5,647 nucleotides of DNA from Candidatus Aegiribacteria sp. (lineage in GTDB: Bacteria; Fermentibacterota; Fermentibacteria; Fermentibacterales; JCC-6), in the NCBI GenBank assembly GCA_030642525.1, contig DAOWNO010000157.1, positions 1 through 5,647 of the forward strand. Reading direction: 5' to 3'. The notes under the pieces are model-generated. The model had not been told where the DNA came from and made no database searches. It saw only the letters and a program-made list of their open reading frames with translations. This document shows, in pieces, positions 1-5,070 of this stretch; the stretch's first letter is position 1, and each line of letters opens with the position of its first letter. A program made the translations under genes and the position numbers.

Positions 1-402
1 AGATGAATCACCGAATGTGTACACAAGAGTATATGAATCATATCCTGTTTGCGTATAGGTTATGACAGGATCATCATATCCGAGAAACTCCTGTTCTGTT
101 TCCGGTAGCATTCCATTTATCAGTTTATATCCGACTACCATTTGAGAGAAAGCGTTGAGCTGGCCATTGAACTGCTGGATAACTACAGGTGGAATGATCG
201 GTTCAGTTATTTCAGTTTCTCCGGGAAACAGGAACTGCGCAACAAGTATAATAACAAGAACAAAAGTAACTCCTCCGAGAAAAAAGGCGGGTTGTATCTT
301 CTTTTTCTCTTCTTCCTTCTTGAAAGACTGCTCTCTATTCTTACTTAATGCGCTTTCCGCTTCATCAAAGTAATTGTCTTCATAGGAATCGGATTTGCTC
401 AA
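1..402 (-). CDS. Single-pass membrane protein of unknown function, partial (C-terminus outside window)
   Basis: I do not recognise this protein. The reading frame is open for 134 codons from a TTG start at 402 to the left edge, with no stop. The TTG is chosen because a run of six G (408-413) sits five bases upstream as a ribosome site, and the first in-frame ATG lies only after the membrane segment. Residues 1-37 are charged and probably cytoplasmic, with a Lys/Glu-rich stretch around 21-35. Residues 38-59 form one clear transmembrane helix (PAFFLGGV...AQFLF). The rest, rich in Tyr, Thr, Asp and Pro, is probably outside the membrane. Lys/Arg before the helix fits an N-in, C-out anchor. A TTGACA promoter lies just upstream. 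No catalytic motif is visible in the part present. That it is a real gene is fairly sure; its role is unknown. Confidence 0.72.
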   Translation of the reverse strand, partial: MSKSDSYEDNYFDEAESALSKNREQSFKKEEEKKKIQPAFFLGGVTFVLVIILVAQFLFPGETEITEPIIPPVVIQQFNGQLNAFSQMVVGYKLINGMLPETEQEFLGYDDPVITYTQTGYDSYTLVYTFGDSS

Positions 403-426
403 TATAACCCCCCATACATACAAAAT

Positions 427-455
427 ATTCTGATTCCATTTTCGATTATTGTCAA
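427..455 (-). promoter_or_regulatory. Sigma70-type promoter for the membrane protein gene at 1-402
   Basis: Read on the minus strand, TTGACA (455-450) is followed after 17 bases by CAGAAT (432-427), which matches TATAAT at four of six positions. A start site near 420 would leave a leader of about 18 bases containing only the G-run ribosome site and the TTG start. The position supports the TTG start call. It is predicted from sequence only. Confidence 0.5.
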
Positions 456-475
456 TATCAGAGTAACCACAAATA

Positions 476-508
476 AATCTGATTAATTTCAATACATCGA
501 ATCAGATT
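476..508. repeat. Inverted repeat, 9-bp arms, in the gap between 402 and the remnant at 502-724
   Basis: AATCTGATT (476-484) and AATCAGATT (500-508) are perfect reverse complements separated by 15 bases. On the minus strand the hairpin would form at the very end of the relic reading frame, whose TGA lies inside one arm, and is followed by an A/T-rich stretch. It could be a weak terminator, but the arms are A/T-rich, the loop is long and there is no clean U-run. A protein-binding site is equally possible. Confidence 0.35.
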
Positions 509-724
509 ACATTCAGCAGATTTCTGAACAGTTGAATTACTCCTATTTCCGCTTTTCTGAATTCTTTCAAAGCCTCGATCACCATTTTTCTTCCGGAACT
601 GCTGACCTTTTGATCAATTCCGGGCAGGAGAGATATGAATTCCCAGATACTCCGCACATCCATGCATGCAACCGATATGTGTGGTCCACATCGGTGTCCA
701 TTTGAGATTCTCTAGTTTATTCAT
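502..724 (-). pseudogene. Remnant of a BtrH_N / C39-like cysteine-peptidase-fold protein, N-terminus plus frameshifted tail
   Basis: An ATG at 724 has a good ribosome site (GGGAG at 736-732, seven-base gap). It opens a 36-codon frame ending in TGA at 614. Its product carries the pattern W-T-P-M-W-x-x-H-I-G-C-M-x-G-C-x-x-Y-L-G-x-x-x-S. This resembles, from memory, the start of proteins with a BtrH N-terminal-like domain, normally several hundred residues long. In the next frame, open from before 663 to a TGA at 504-502, a Lys/Glu-rich helical stretch continues (EALKEFRKAEIGVIQLF), like the helical end of such proteins. The simplest reading is an internal deletion that joined start and end out of frame. 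The start overlaps the upstream small gene by eight bases (ATGAATAA), so the two were probably translationally coupled. The family call is inference; that this is broken coding DNA is more secure. Confidence 0.42.
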
Positions 725-902
725 GATTCATCTCCCAGTTGCTGTCACCCAGATTCGTGTATTCCGAAAGGGTCTGTTCATATATCATCGGAGGTTCGAA
801 AATACCGTCATCAGCATAACAGTAACTTGAGAACGAATAGAAAAAGAACTGAAAGAATCCCGCGGAAAACATGAAAGACAGATAGAAACCAGATTTTCTC
901 AA
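717..902 (-). CDS. Small Phe-rich secreted or membrane peptide, unknown function
   Basis: This is a short frame of 61 residues from TTG at 902, or 64 from ATG at 911. The TTG is preferred because AAAGGA (916-911) sits eight bases before it, whereas the same motif runs directly into the ATG with no spacing. Residues 2-3 are Arg-Lys, followed by an uncharged, strongly aromatic segment (about 4-30) like a signal peptide or membrane anchor, with a possible cleavage site near Tyr-Ala-Asp-Asp. The remaining 30 residues are acidic and contain Pro-Pro, Tyr and Asn. No family is recognised. Its end overlaps the start codon of the remnant at 724 by eight bases, suggesting a two-gene unit. It may itself be a truncated relic. 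A weak promoter-like pair (TTGAAC, 17 bases, TATATG) lies upstream. Confidence that it is expressed is moderate. Confidence 0.45.
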   Translation of the reverse strand: MRKSGFYLSFMFSAGFFQFFFYSFSSYCYADDGIFEPPMIYEQTLSEYTNLGDSNWEMNHE

Positions 903-1047
903 GTCCGTCATCCTTTCTGAATGAGAACATATATCATTACAAAACTACTTGTTCAACAGGACTTCCGTAAAGACCCTGAGAAATTTGAGGACTGAAGGAC
1001 TGTTCATATATTCAAGACCGAACAGCTGCCCCGGAGGTGTGGAATAA

Positions 1048-1584
1048 ATGTGCAGTGACCTGGAATTAAGATTCAGAAAAATCGTTGGCAGCCATCTTGA
1101 CAGATATCCGCTCATGACCGGCCCTGATATCTATAAACTGCTCTTTCAGGCAGCGATGGGAAGCTCACATGCAGTAATCAATATAGAATCTGCACGTACA
1201 ACACTCGAAACAGAACTGATGAACCCGGAAATCGGACCGGTTGAACCCCTGAAGGATGTCATTTCTCCCTGCGGGCGGATTGCACGGATTAATCTGCGAC
1301 CATACGCAGAGGAAGAACTGAACCCGGAAATACTTCTTTCGGCATTCATTCGAACAGGAATGGAATTCTCAGGGTCGGAAGATACGCTGGAATTCTACTG
1401 TTCGTGGTTCATTCACATGAAAGACAAGGATCTGCTCCCTGTCAAATTCAGGAATATCGATACACTCTTCAATGATATGAAGTCGTCAGGTTATCCTGCA
1501 GTACACCATTCGGCTATCTACCGGAATGCTTATTCACCAGCCTACAGGGTTATTGCACAGGAATTGTATCAAGATCACCGCTGA
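1048..1584 (+). CDS. Conserved uncharacterised protein, 178 aa
   Basis: This is an intact frame with a strong ribosome site, GGAGGT (1033-1038), nine bases before the ATG, and a TGA stop. It has no signal peptide or membrane helix, so it is probably cytoplasmic. Notable blocks are D-I-Y-K-L-L-F-Q-A-A-M-G-S-S-H-A-V (27-43), a central G-R-I-A-R-I-N-L-R-P-Y (76-86), and a C-terminal H-H-S-x-I-Y-R-N-A-Y-S-P-A-Y-R-V-I (153-169). From memory these blocks recur in a family of bacterial hypothetical proteins of about this length, so it is probably full length. I know no assigned activity. The conserved His41, His153, His154, Arg80 and Arg84 could form a metal or substrate site, but that is a guess. 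It stands alone on the plus strand between minus-strand genes, and no convincing promoter is visible in the 136 bases upstream. Confidence 0.85.
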   Translation: MCSDLELRFRKIVGSHLDRYPLMTGPDIYKLLFQAAMGSSHAVINIESARTTLETELMNPEIGPVEPLKDVISPCGRIARINLRPYAEEELNPEILLSAFIRTGMEFSGSEDTLEFYCSWFIHMKDKDLLPVKFRNIDTLFNDMKSSGYPAVHHSAIYRNAYSPAYRVIAQELYQDHR

Positions 1585-1720
1585 CTGATACGGACAGAGA
1601 AGATATCCATCCCTGAACACTATCCTCCAGAGGACTTTCTTTCAGATCCAGCAGGTACCAGTCTTCAGTTCTCAAGATAATTCCCGCCGCATAACCGGAA
1701 GGGATGGAATCAATTACCAT
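1550..1720 (-). pseudogene. Possible gene scrap downstream of the cupin gene
   Basis: A frame of 56 codons from ATG at 1720 to TAA at 1552-1550 reads like real protein in its first two thirds (G-Y-A-A-G-I-I-L-R-T-E-D-W-Y-L-L-D-L, then V-Q-G-W-I), with GAA/CTG/GAT-type codons like the neighbours. The frame is open upstream to a TAG near 1764, inside the cupin tail spacer, and no ribosome site precedes the ATG. The last 12 codons run antisense into the end of the gene at 1048-1584 and are probably chance. The W-Y-L-L-D-L...G-W-I pattern is reminiscent of an SH3-like beta barrel, but that is weak. It is either a small gene with a poor start or a fragment of a lost one. Confidence 0.28.
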
Positions 1721-1769
1721 ACACGATAAATATATATACAGATGATACCGGACCTTTGACAGGTACTAT

Positions 1770-2108
1770 TTACACCAATCTTGTCTTGCCAGTCGGACGT
1801 GGAACCTTCACAACAAGGACTCTGAGAATATCATCACTCTCATTGTACCAGCAATGAGGGATATCCTTCGGACTATCGATTACCGTGTCCTTTGAAACTC
1901 TTTTCATTTCGTCTCCGATCTCAATAACACCTTCACCTTCGAGCACATAGAAAAACACATCGACAGGGGTGATGTGGCGTATCAGTTCCTCGCCCGGCTG
2001 GAAAGTAATAACGCTTGATAGAGCATGCTTACTATTGTAAGCACGCCTGACATCGACACCGTGCGGATTCTTCTCAAGTGGCTGCTCGCTGATCCTGGTA
2101 ATTTTCAA
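1770..2108 (-). CDS. Small single-domain cupin protein
   Basis: The product is 112 residues from TTG at 2108. That start is chosen because GAGGA lies nine bases upstream and the cupin-like sequence begins there. The frame is also open to a GTG at 2195 (141 aa), but that start has no well-placed ribosome site. Cupin motif 1 is seen around residues 39-60 (G-E-E-L-I-R-H-I-T...Y-V-L-E-G-E-G) and motif 2 around 78-89 (S-P-K-D-I-P-H-C-W-Y-N). His45, Glu57 or Asp50, and His85 are candidate metal ligands. The usual second His of the HxH pair is Thr47, so metal binding may be altered. Such small cupins bind metals or small ligands and range from enzymes to sensors, so no reaction can be assigned. It follows the rubrerythrin gene by 112 bases on the same strand and is probably the last gene of the hcp unit. 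Confidence 0.82.
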   Translation of the reverse strand: MKITRISEQPLEKNPHGVDVRRAYNSKHALSSVITFQPGEELIRHITPVDVFFYVLEGEGVIEIGDEMKRVSKDTVIDSPKDIPHCWYNESDDILRVLVVKVPRPTGKTRLV

Positions 2109-2220
2109 TTTTTCATTTCCTCTTTCTGTTCTGCTCCTGAGATTGAGTACAAGGCTATCAGACCCCCGCGCGGAGAATAGGGTTCCATCCTCCACGCAAC
2201 ATTCGTTTTTCCTGATTCAA

Positions 2221-2766
2221 CTATCTGAAGTATCTTTCAAGAAGGCCTTTGAACGCCTTTCCATGACGAGCTTCATCTCTGCACATTTCGTGTACCGTAT
2301 CATGAATGGCATCATATCCGAGCATTTTAGCCTTTGTCGCAATAGCCTTCTTGCCTTTGCAGGCCCCATACTCGGCCTCAACTCTGACACGAAGATTTTC
2401 TCTGGTGTCCGCAACTACTACTTCTCCAAGCATTTCTGCAAACCTCGCTGCATGTTCAGCTTCTTCAAATGCTATCCTCTTGTAGGCTTCAGCTACTTCC
2501 GGATACCCTTCCCTGTCTGCCTGACGGCTCATCGCAAGGTACATGCCGACTTCAGTACATTCACCGGTGAAATTTGCTCTGAGTCCTTCGAGGATTTCCT
2601 TATCCGCGTCCTTCGCTATGCCTATACTGTGCTCGTCCGCCCAGACCATATCTGAATTTGTCTGCTCAACAAATTTTTCTTTCAAAGCTCCGCATTGCGG
2701 ACATTTCTCCGGTGGGGTATCTCCTTCATGTGTATAACCGCAGACAGTGCATGCAAATTTTTTCAT
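2221..2766 (-). CDS. rbr: Rubrerythrin, reverse type (N-terminal rubredoxin domain)
   Basis: The product is 181 residues, full length for the family. An N-terminal rubredoxin-like iron site is formed by Cys6-x2-Cys9 and Cys22-x2-Cys25. A ferritin-like four-helix diiron domain follows from about residue 55, with ligand candidates Glu69, Glu102-x-x-His105, Glu130 or Glu132, and Glu165-x-x-His168. Classical rubrerythrin has the rubredoxin domain at the C-terminus; here it comes first, as in the clostridial reverse rubrerythrins. Those act as cytoplasmic NAD(P)H-linked peroxidases, drawing electrons through a reductase and rubredoxin, to remove hydrogen peroxide and help reduce O2. AAAGGA lies five bases before the ATG. 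The gene starts 25 bases after the hcp stop with no terminator between, so co-transcription from the hcp promoter is likely. It ends with TAG exactly where the family ends (R-Y-F-R), which shows that TAG works as a stop in this organism. Confidence 0.95.
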   Translation of the reverse strand: MKKFACTVCGYTHEGDTPPEKCPQCGALKEKFVEQTNSDMVWADEHSIGIAKDADKEILEGLRANFTGECTEVGMYLAMSRQADREGYPEVAEAYKRIAFEEAEHAARFAEMLGEVVVADTRENLRVRVEAEYGACKGKKAIATKAKMLGYDAIHDTVHEMCRDEARHGKAFKGLLERYFR

Positions 2767-2791
2767 CTTGATCCTTTCATCCCCGCCTGAA

Positions 2792-4432
2792 TTAACCGAG
2801 TATCGCTTTCAGATCCTCTTCAGCTGTTGTTATCGGTTTGATGGCGAACTTCTCAACAAGAACCTCAAGAGCAGCAGGCGTAAGGAAAACGGGCAGCGTA
2901 GGCCCCAGCCTTATATTCTTTATTCCAAGGTGAAGAAGTGAAAGAAGGATCGTTACTGCTTTCTGCTCGTACCAGCTTATTATCATTGAAAGCGGAAGAT
3001 CGTTCACTCCGCATTCGAAGGCATCTGCAAGAGCAACCGCTACCTGTATTGCAGAATAAGCATCATTACACTGCCCCATATCAAGAAGTCTGGGAATACC
3101 GCCGATATCGCCGAACTCAAGCTTGTTGAAGCGGTACTTGCCGCAGGCAAGCGTGAGAATTATACAGTCATCGGGAATCTGCTATGCTATTTCAGTGAAG
3201 TAATTCCGTCCTGACTTCGCACCGTCACATCCGCCAACAAGGAAGAAGTGACGGATGTCTCCGTCCTTGACAGCCTGGATTACTTTGTCAGCGACTGAAA
3301 GTACCGCATTATGCGCAAATCCTATAATGATCTTCTTCAAAGGAGCATCCTCTGCAAATCCATCAGCTGCGAGAGCTGCTTCGATTACTGAGGAATAATC
3401 GTGATCATCGATATGTGGAACTCCAGGCCACTGGACCAGACCGGTGGTGAAGATCCTGTCCATATAGGAATCTTTTGGTTTCTGAATACAGTTAGTGGTC
3501 ATAAGGATCGCACCCGGGAAAGCATCAAATTCCTTCTGTTGATCCTGCCACGCGCCTCCATAATTACCAACGAGGTGTGAATATTTCTTTAATCCCGGGT
3601 AGGCAAGTGTTGGCAGCATCTCTCCATGCGTATAGATATTGATATCTTTACCCTCAGTCTGTTTCAAAAGCTCCTCGAGATCTTTGAGATCGTGTCCGGA
3701 AACGACAATAGCTTTTCCTTTGATAGGAGTTACGCGAACCTCTGTAGGTTCAGGATGACCATAAGTTCCGGTATTGGCTGTATCGAGCAGCTCCATTACC
3801 GCAAGATTCTTCTCGCCAACCTTCAAAGCCATACCGAACAGATCATCTACCGAATTGCTTCCTGTAAGGAAATCCATGGCTTCATGAAAGAAAGCGTATA
3901 TCGCATCATCTTCGTAACCAAGTATCTGAGCGTGATCTGCGTAAGCGGCTGAACCCTTCAGACCGTAGGTAATCAGTTCTTCAAGTCCGGTGATATCCTT
4001 GCCGGGATCATTCAGCCTATCTGCAATCGATAGTTTTGCCGCTTCGATCTCGATAGCCTCTTCATCTTCCGGCATCTGCCACACAGCAGGGCCATCAAGT
4101 TCCTCAGGAGTTACACCCTTTGCAGTACAGGCGTTCAAGTATTTCTCTCTGATACTGTCCCTTACTCTGACACCATTACGGATCATGTTGATCAGATCAT
4201 CAGAATCGAAATTCACATTTGTTATCGTCGTGAATAGCGCTTCTACGACGAAAACATCAGCATCATGATCGATCACTCCGAGTTTGCGGGCCCTGTGAGC
4301 CCACATGGAGATACCTTTTGACACGTAGATCAGAAGGTCCTGCATAACCGCAGTTTTCGGGTCCTTACCGCAGACACCGAACCTGTCACATCCTGTTCCC
4401 TTCGCAGTCTGTTCACACTGATAACAGAACAT
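2792..4432 (-). CDS. hcp: Hybrid cluster protein (hydroxylamine/NO reductase) interrupted by one in-frame TAG
   Basis: Hcp reduces hydroxylamine and nitric oxide and can S-nitrosylate proteins; it is cytoplasmic. The ATG at 4432 is chosen over one 12 codons upstream because the family begins M-F-C-Y-Q-C and AAAGGA lies just upstream. Cys3, Cys6, Cys15 and Cys21 form the anaerobe-type C-x2-C-x8-C-x5-C motif for the first Fe-S cluster. Hybrid-cluster ligands map by spacing to the Desulfovibrio protein: His247, Glu271 and Cys315 (known His244, Glu268, Cys312), then Cys402 (the persulfide Cys406), Cys430, Cys455 and Glu489, with Lys491. Codon 417 is TAG (3184-3182). The frame continues without change for 129 further codons of well-conserved Hcp sequence to TAA, giving 546 positions, normal for the class. 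A product ending at 416 would lack Cys430, Cys455, Glu489 and Lys491 and could not build the hybrid cluster. This is a nonsense mutation, a sequence error or readthrough; the sequence cannot decide. Confidence 0.93.
3136..3152 (-). other. Stem-loop about 30 bases downstream of the in-frame TAG
   Basis: In the mRNA, CUUGCC (3151-3146) and GGCAAG (3142-3137) form a perfect six-pair stem around a UGC loop, with one extra G-U pair at the base. It lies in the codons for the conserved Leu-Ala-Cys-Gly-Lys cluster-ligand motif, so it may be a by-product of codon choice. It is recorded because a structure downstream of an in-frame stop could matter if the stop is read through. Confidence 0.3.
3182..3184 (-). 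other. In-frame TAG (UAG) codon within hcp, codon 417
   Basis: The mRNA reads GAA AUA GCA UAG CAG AUU CCC. Residues just before (Asn-Tyr-Phe-Thr-Glu) and after (Pro-Asp-Asp, then Leu-Thr-Leu-Ala-Cys-Gly-Lys) follow the usual Hcp order. From memory the family has a Glu or similar polar residue here, so a single GAG to TAG change would explain it. TAG ends the rubrerythrin gene properly, so a general reassignment of TAG is unlikely. Confidence 0.9.
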
Positions 4433-4450
4433 TTTTTTCCTTTCTTTTCC

Positions 4451-4466
4451 GGACACATGTATGTCC
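4451..4466 (-). promoter_or_regulatory. Leader hairpin just upstream of the hcp ribosome site
   Basis: GGACA (4466-4462) and TGTCC (4455-4451) pair with a six-base loop, of which one more U-G pair is possible. The hairpin would lie in the predicted leader of hcp, about eight bases before the AAAGGA ribosome site. It could tune mRNA stability or translation. It is short and may be chance. Confidence 0.25.
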
Positions 4467-4504
4467 AACTGATTTCAGAGCTTGCATGGTCAATAGCTAT
4501 TTAC

Positions 4505-4528
4505 TAATTGGTATTTCTGTACCAATTA
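4505..4528. promoter_or_regulatory. Perfect palindromic operator over the hcp -10 box (probable Rrf2 site)
   Basis: TAATTGGTA (4505-4513) and TACCAATTA (4520-4528) are perfect 9-bp inverted arms separated by six bases. The site overlaps the last bases of the hcp -10 box and the expected start site, the classic place for a repressor. A related, degenerate copy lies in the promoter of the adjacent Rrf2 gene. The A/T-rich arm ending in TTGG/CCAA is in the style of known Rrf2-family sites such as those of CymR. It differs from the TTGTGA...TCACAA type bound by HcpR of the CRP/FNR family. Confidence 0.68.
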
Positions 4529-4552
4529 TATGATAAATAGACCCTCTGTCAA
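4525..4552 (-). promoter_or_regulatory. hcp promoter, sigma70 type
   Basis: On the minus strand, TTGACA (4552-4547) is followed after 16 bases by TATAAT (4530-4525). Both hexamers are perfect consensus. A start site near 4518 gives a leader of about 85 bases before the hcp ATG. A promoter this strong with a palindrome across its -10 box suggests a gene kept off by a repressor and strongly expressed on release. Confidence 0.8.
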
Positions 4553-4591
4553 TAGCATATATATCCTGTCATACTTACATTTATGCAGGTC

Positions 4592-4620
4592 TTGACAAAT
4601 TAGCATTTCATTACTAATAT
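4592..4620 (+). promoter_or_regulatory. Rrf2 regulator promoter, sigma70 type
   Basis: TTGACA (4592-4597) is followed after 17 bases by TAATAT (4615-4620), a perfect -35 box and a four-of-six -10 box with optimal spacing. The ATG at 4644 lies 24 bases downstream with AAAGGA (4633-4638) before it, so the leader is very short. This promoter and the hcp promoter point away from each other, with -35 boxes about 40 bases apart. Confidence 0.75.
4597..4620. promoter_or_regulatory. Second, degenerate operator inside the Rrf2 promoter (probable autoregulation)
   Basis: Aligned with the hcp operator at an offset of 92 bases, 16 of 23 bases from 4598 on are identical, including AATT, the central ATTTC, TAC and AAT. 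The remaining symmetry is ATTAG (4599-4603) with CTAAT (4614-4618). It fills the spacer between the -35 and -10 boxes and covers the -10, so binding would block the regulator's own transcription. The weaker symmetry suggests lower affinity than the hcp site. Confidence 0.5.
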
Positions 4621-4643
4621 ACAATCATACCGAAAGGAAATAT

Positions 4644-5060
4644 ATGTCATCACCTGTTTCGATACCTGAATCAGTATCTCTTGCCATTCATGCGCTTGCG
4701 AAACTTGCAGCTTCAAATGGTGAATATGTTGTTCTCTCAGATCTTCTTCTCAGGCCGGGCTCAGCTAATCATCTGTCCAAGGTTCTGCAGAAGCTCACCC
4801 GCGCAGGTATTGTTACTTCAAAGCGTGGACATGGTGGCGGATTCAGCCTTGCAGTCCACCCTTCTGACATCAGACTGATGGACGTCTGGATCGCGCTTGA
4901 AGGAACATTCGTAACCAGCATCTGCCCTTTCATGTGGCATGGATGCAAACTCCCTACGTGTTTGTTCGGCACAGTCATAGAAGATGCATCAAACCTTGTC
5001 AGGAAGTATTTCACAGATCATACAGTTGCTGATCTCGGCAGACTCTTTGAAGGAAAGTGA
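4644..5060 (+). CDS. Rrf2-family Fe-S transcriptional regulator (NsrR/IscR-like)
   Basis: The product is 138 residues, typical for the family. A winged helix-turn-helix DNA-binding domain fills about residues 8-72. It includes the recognition helix and wing that mark Rrf2 proteins (L-S-K-V-L-Q-K-L-x-R-A-G-I-V, then R-G-x-G-G-G-F-S-L-A at 61-70). Cys94, Cys101 and Cys106 (C-x6-C-x4-C) lie where NsrR and IscR carry the three cysteines that hold a [2Fe-2S] or [4Fe-4S] cluster, so cluster-based sensing of NO, redox state or Fe-S supply is expected. A long helix precedes the cysteines for dimerisation. AAAGGA lies five bases before the ATG. It is divergent from hcp across a region with two related palindromes, so it most likely represses hcp and itself. 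Because of its hcp partner, an NsrR-like NO sensor is the best guess, but IscR-like or another subtype cannot be excluded. Confidence 0.92.
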   Translation: MSSPVSIPESVSLAIHALAKLAASNGEYVVLSDLLLRPGSANHLSKVLQKLTRAGIVTSKRGHGGGFSLAVHPSDIRLMDVWIALEGTFVTSICPFMWHGCKLPTCLFGTVIEDASNLVRKYFTDHTVADLGRLFEGK

Positions 5061-5070
5061 AATAAGTATC

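Noticed and set aside
945..1040. Minus-strand frame ending F-L-R-V-F-T-E-V-L-L-N-K then TAG, looking like the tail of a lost gene
   Set aside because: Only about 30 codons lie outside the neighbouring gene, there is no start or ribosome site, and hydrophobic-helix-like tails arise by chance. It may be another relic but cannot be supported.
2142..2195. A 27-codon frame (M-E-P-Y-S-P-R-G-G...) on the minus strand between rubrerythrin and the cupin
   Set aside because: Its GGAGG touches the ATG with no spacing, so it is a poor ribosome site, and the peptide matches nothing I recognise. Its end falls in the real cupin ribosome-site region.
2143..2655. Long plus-strand open frame of 170 codons
   Set aside because: It lies antisense to the clear rubrerythrin gene, has no ribosome site, and its protein has no domain-like pattern.
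3182..3184. General reassignment of TAG to an amino acid in this organism
   Set aside because: The rubrerythrin gene ends with TAG exactly at the family's normal C-terminus, so TAG is still used as a stop.
3170..3184. UAG-CAG context resembling the UAG-CAR start of plant-virus readthrough signals
   Set aside because: The rest of that signal (YYA) is not matched, and the context effect was established for eukaryotic ribosomes, so it carries little weight here.
4489..4556. Direct repeat GTCAATAGC at 4489-4497 and 4548-4556
   Set aside because: The second copy includes the complement of the hcp -35 box, but the first has no matching -10. Nine bases in A/T-rich DNA is too little to call a functional repeat.
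4433..4643. HcpR-type (CRP/FNR) binding site in the hcp promoter region
   Set aside because: No TTGTGA...TCACAA-like palindrome is present; the only strong symmetry is the TAATTGGTA type.
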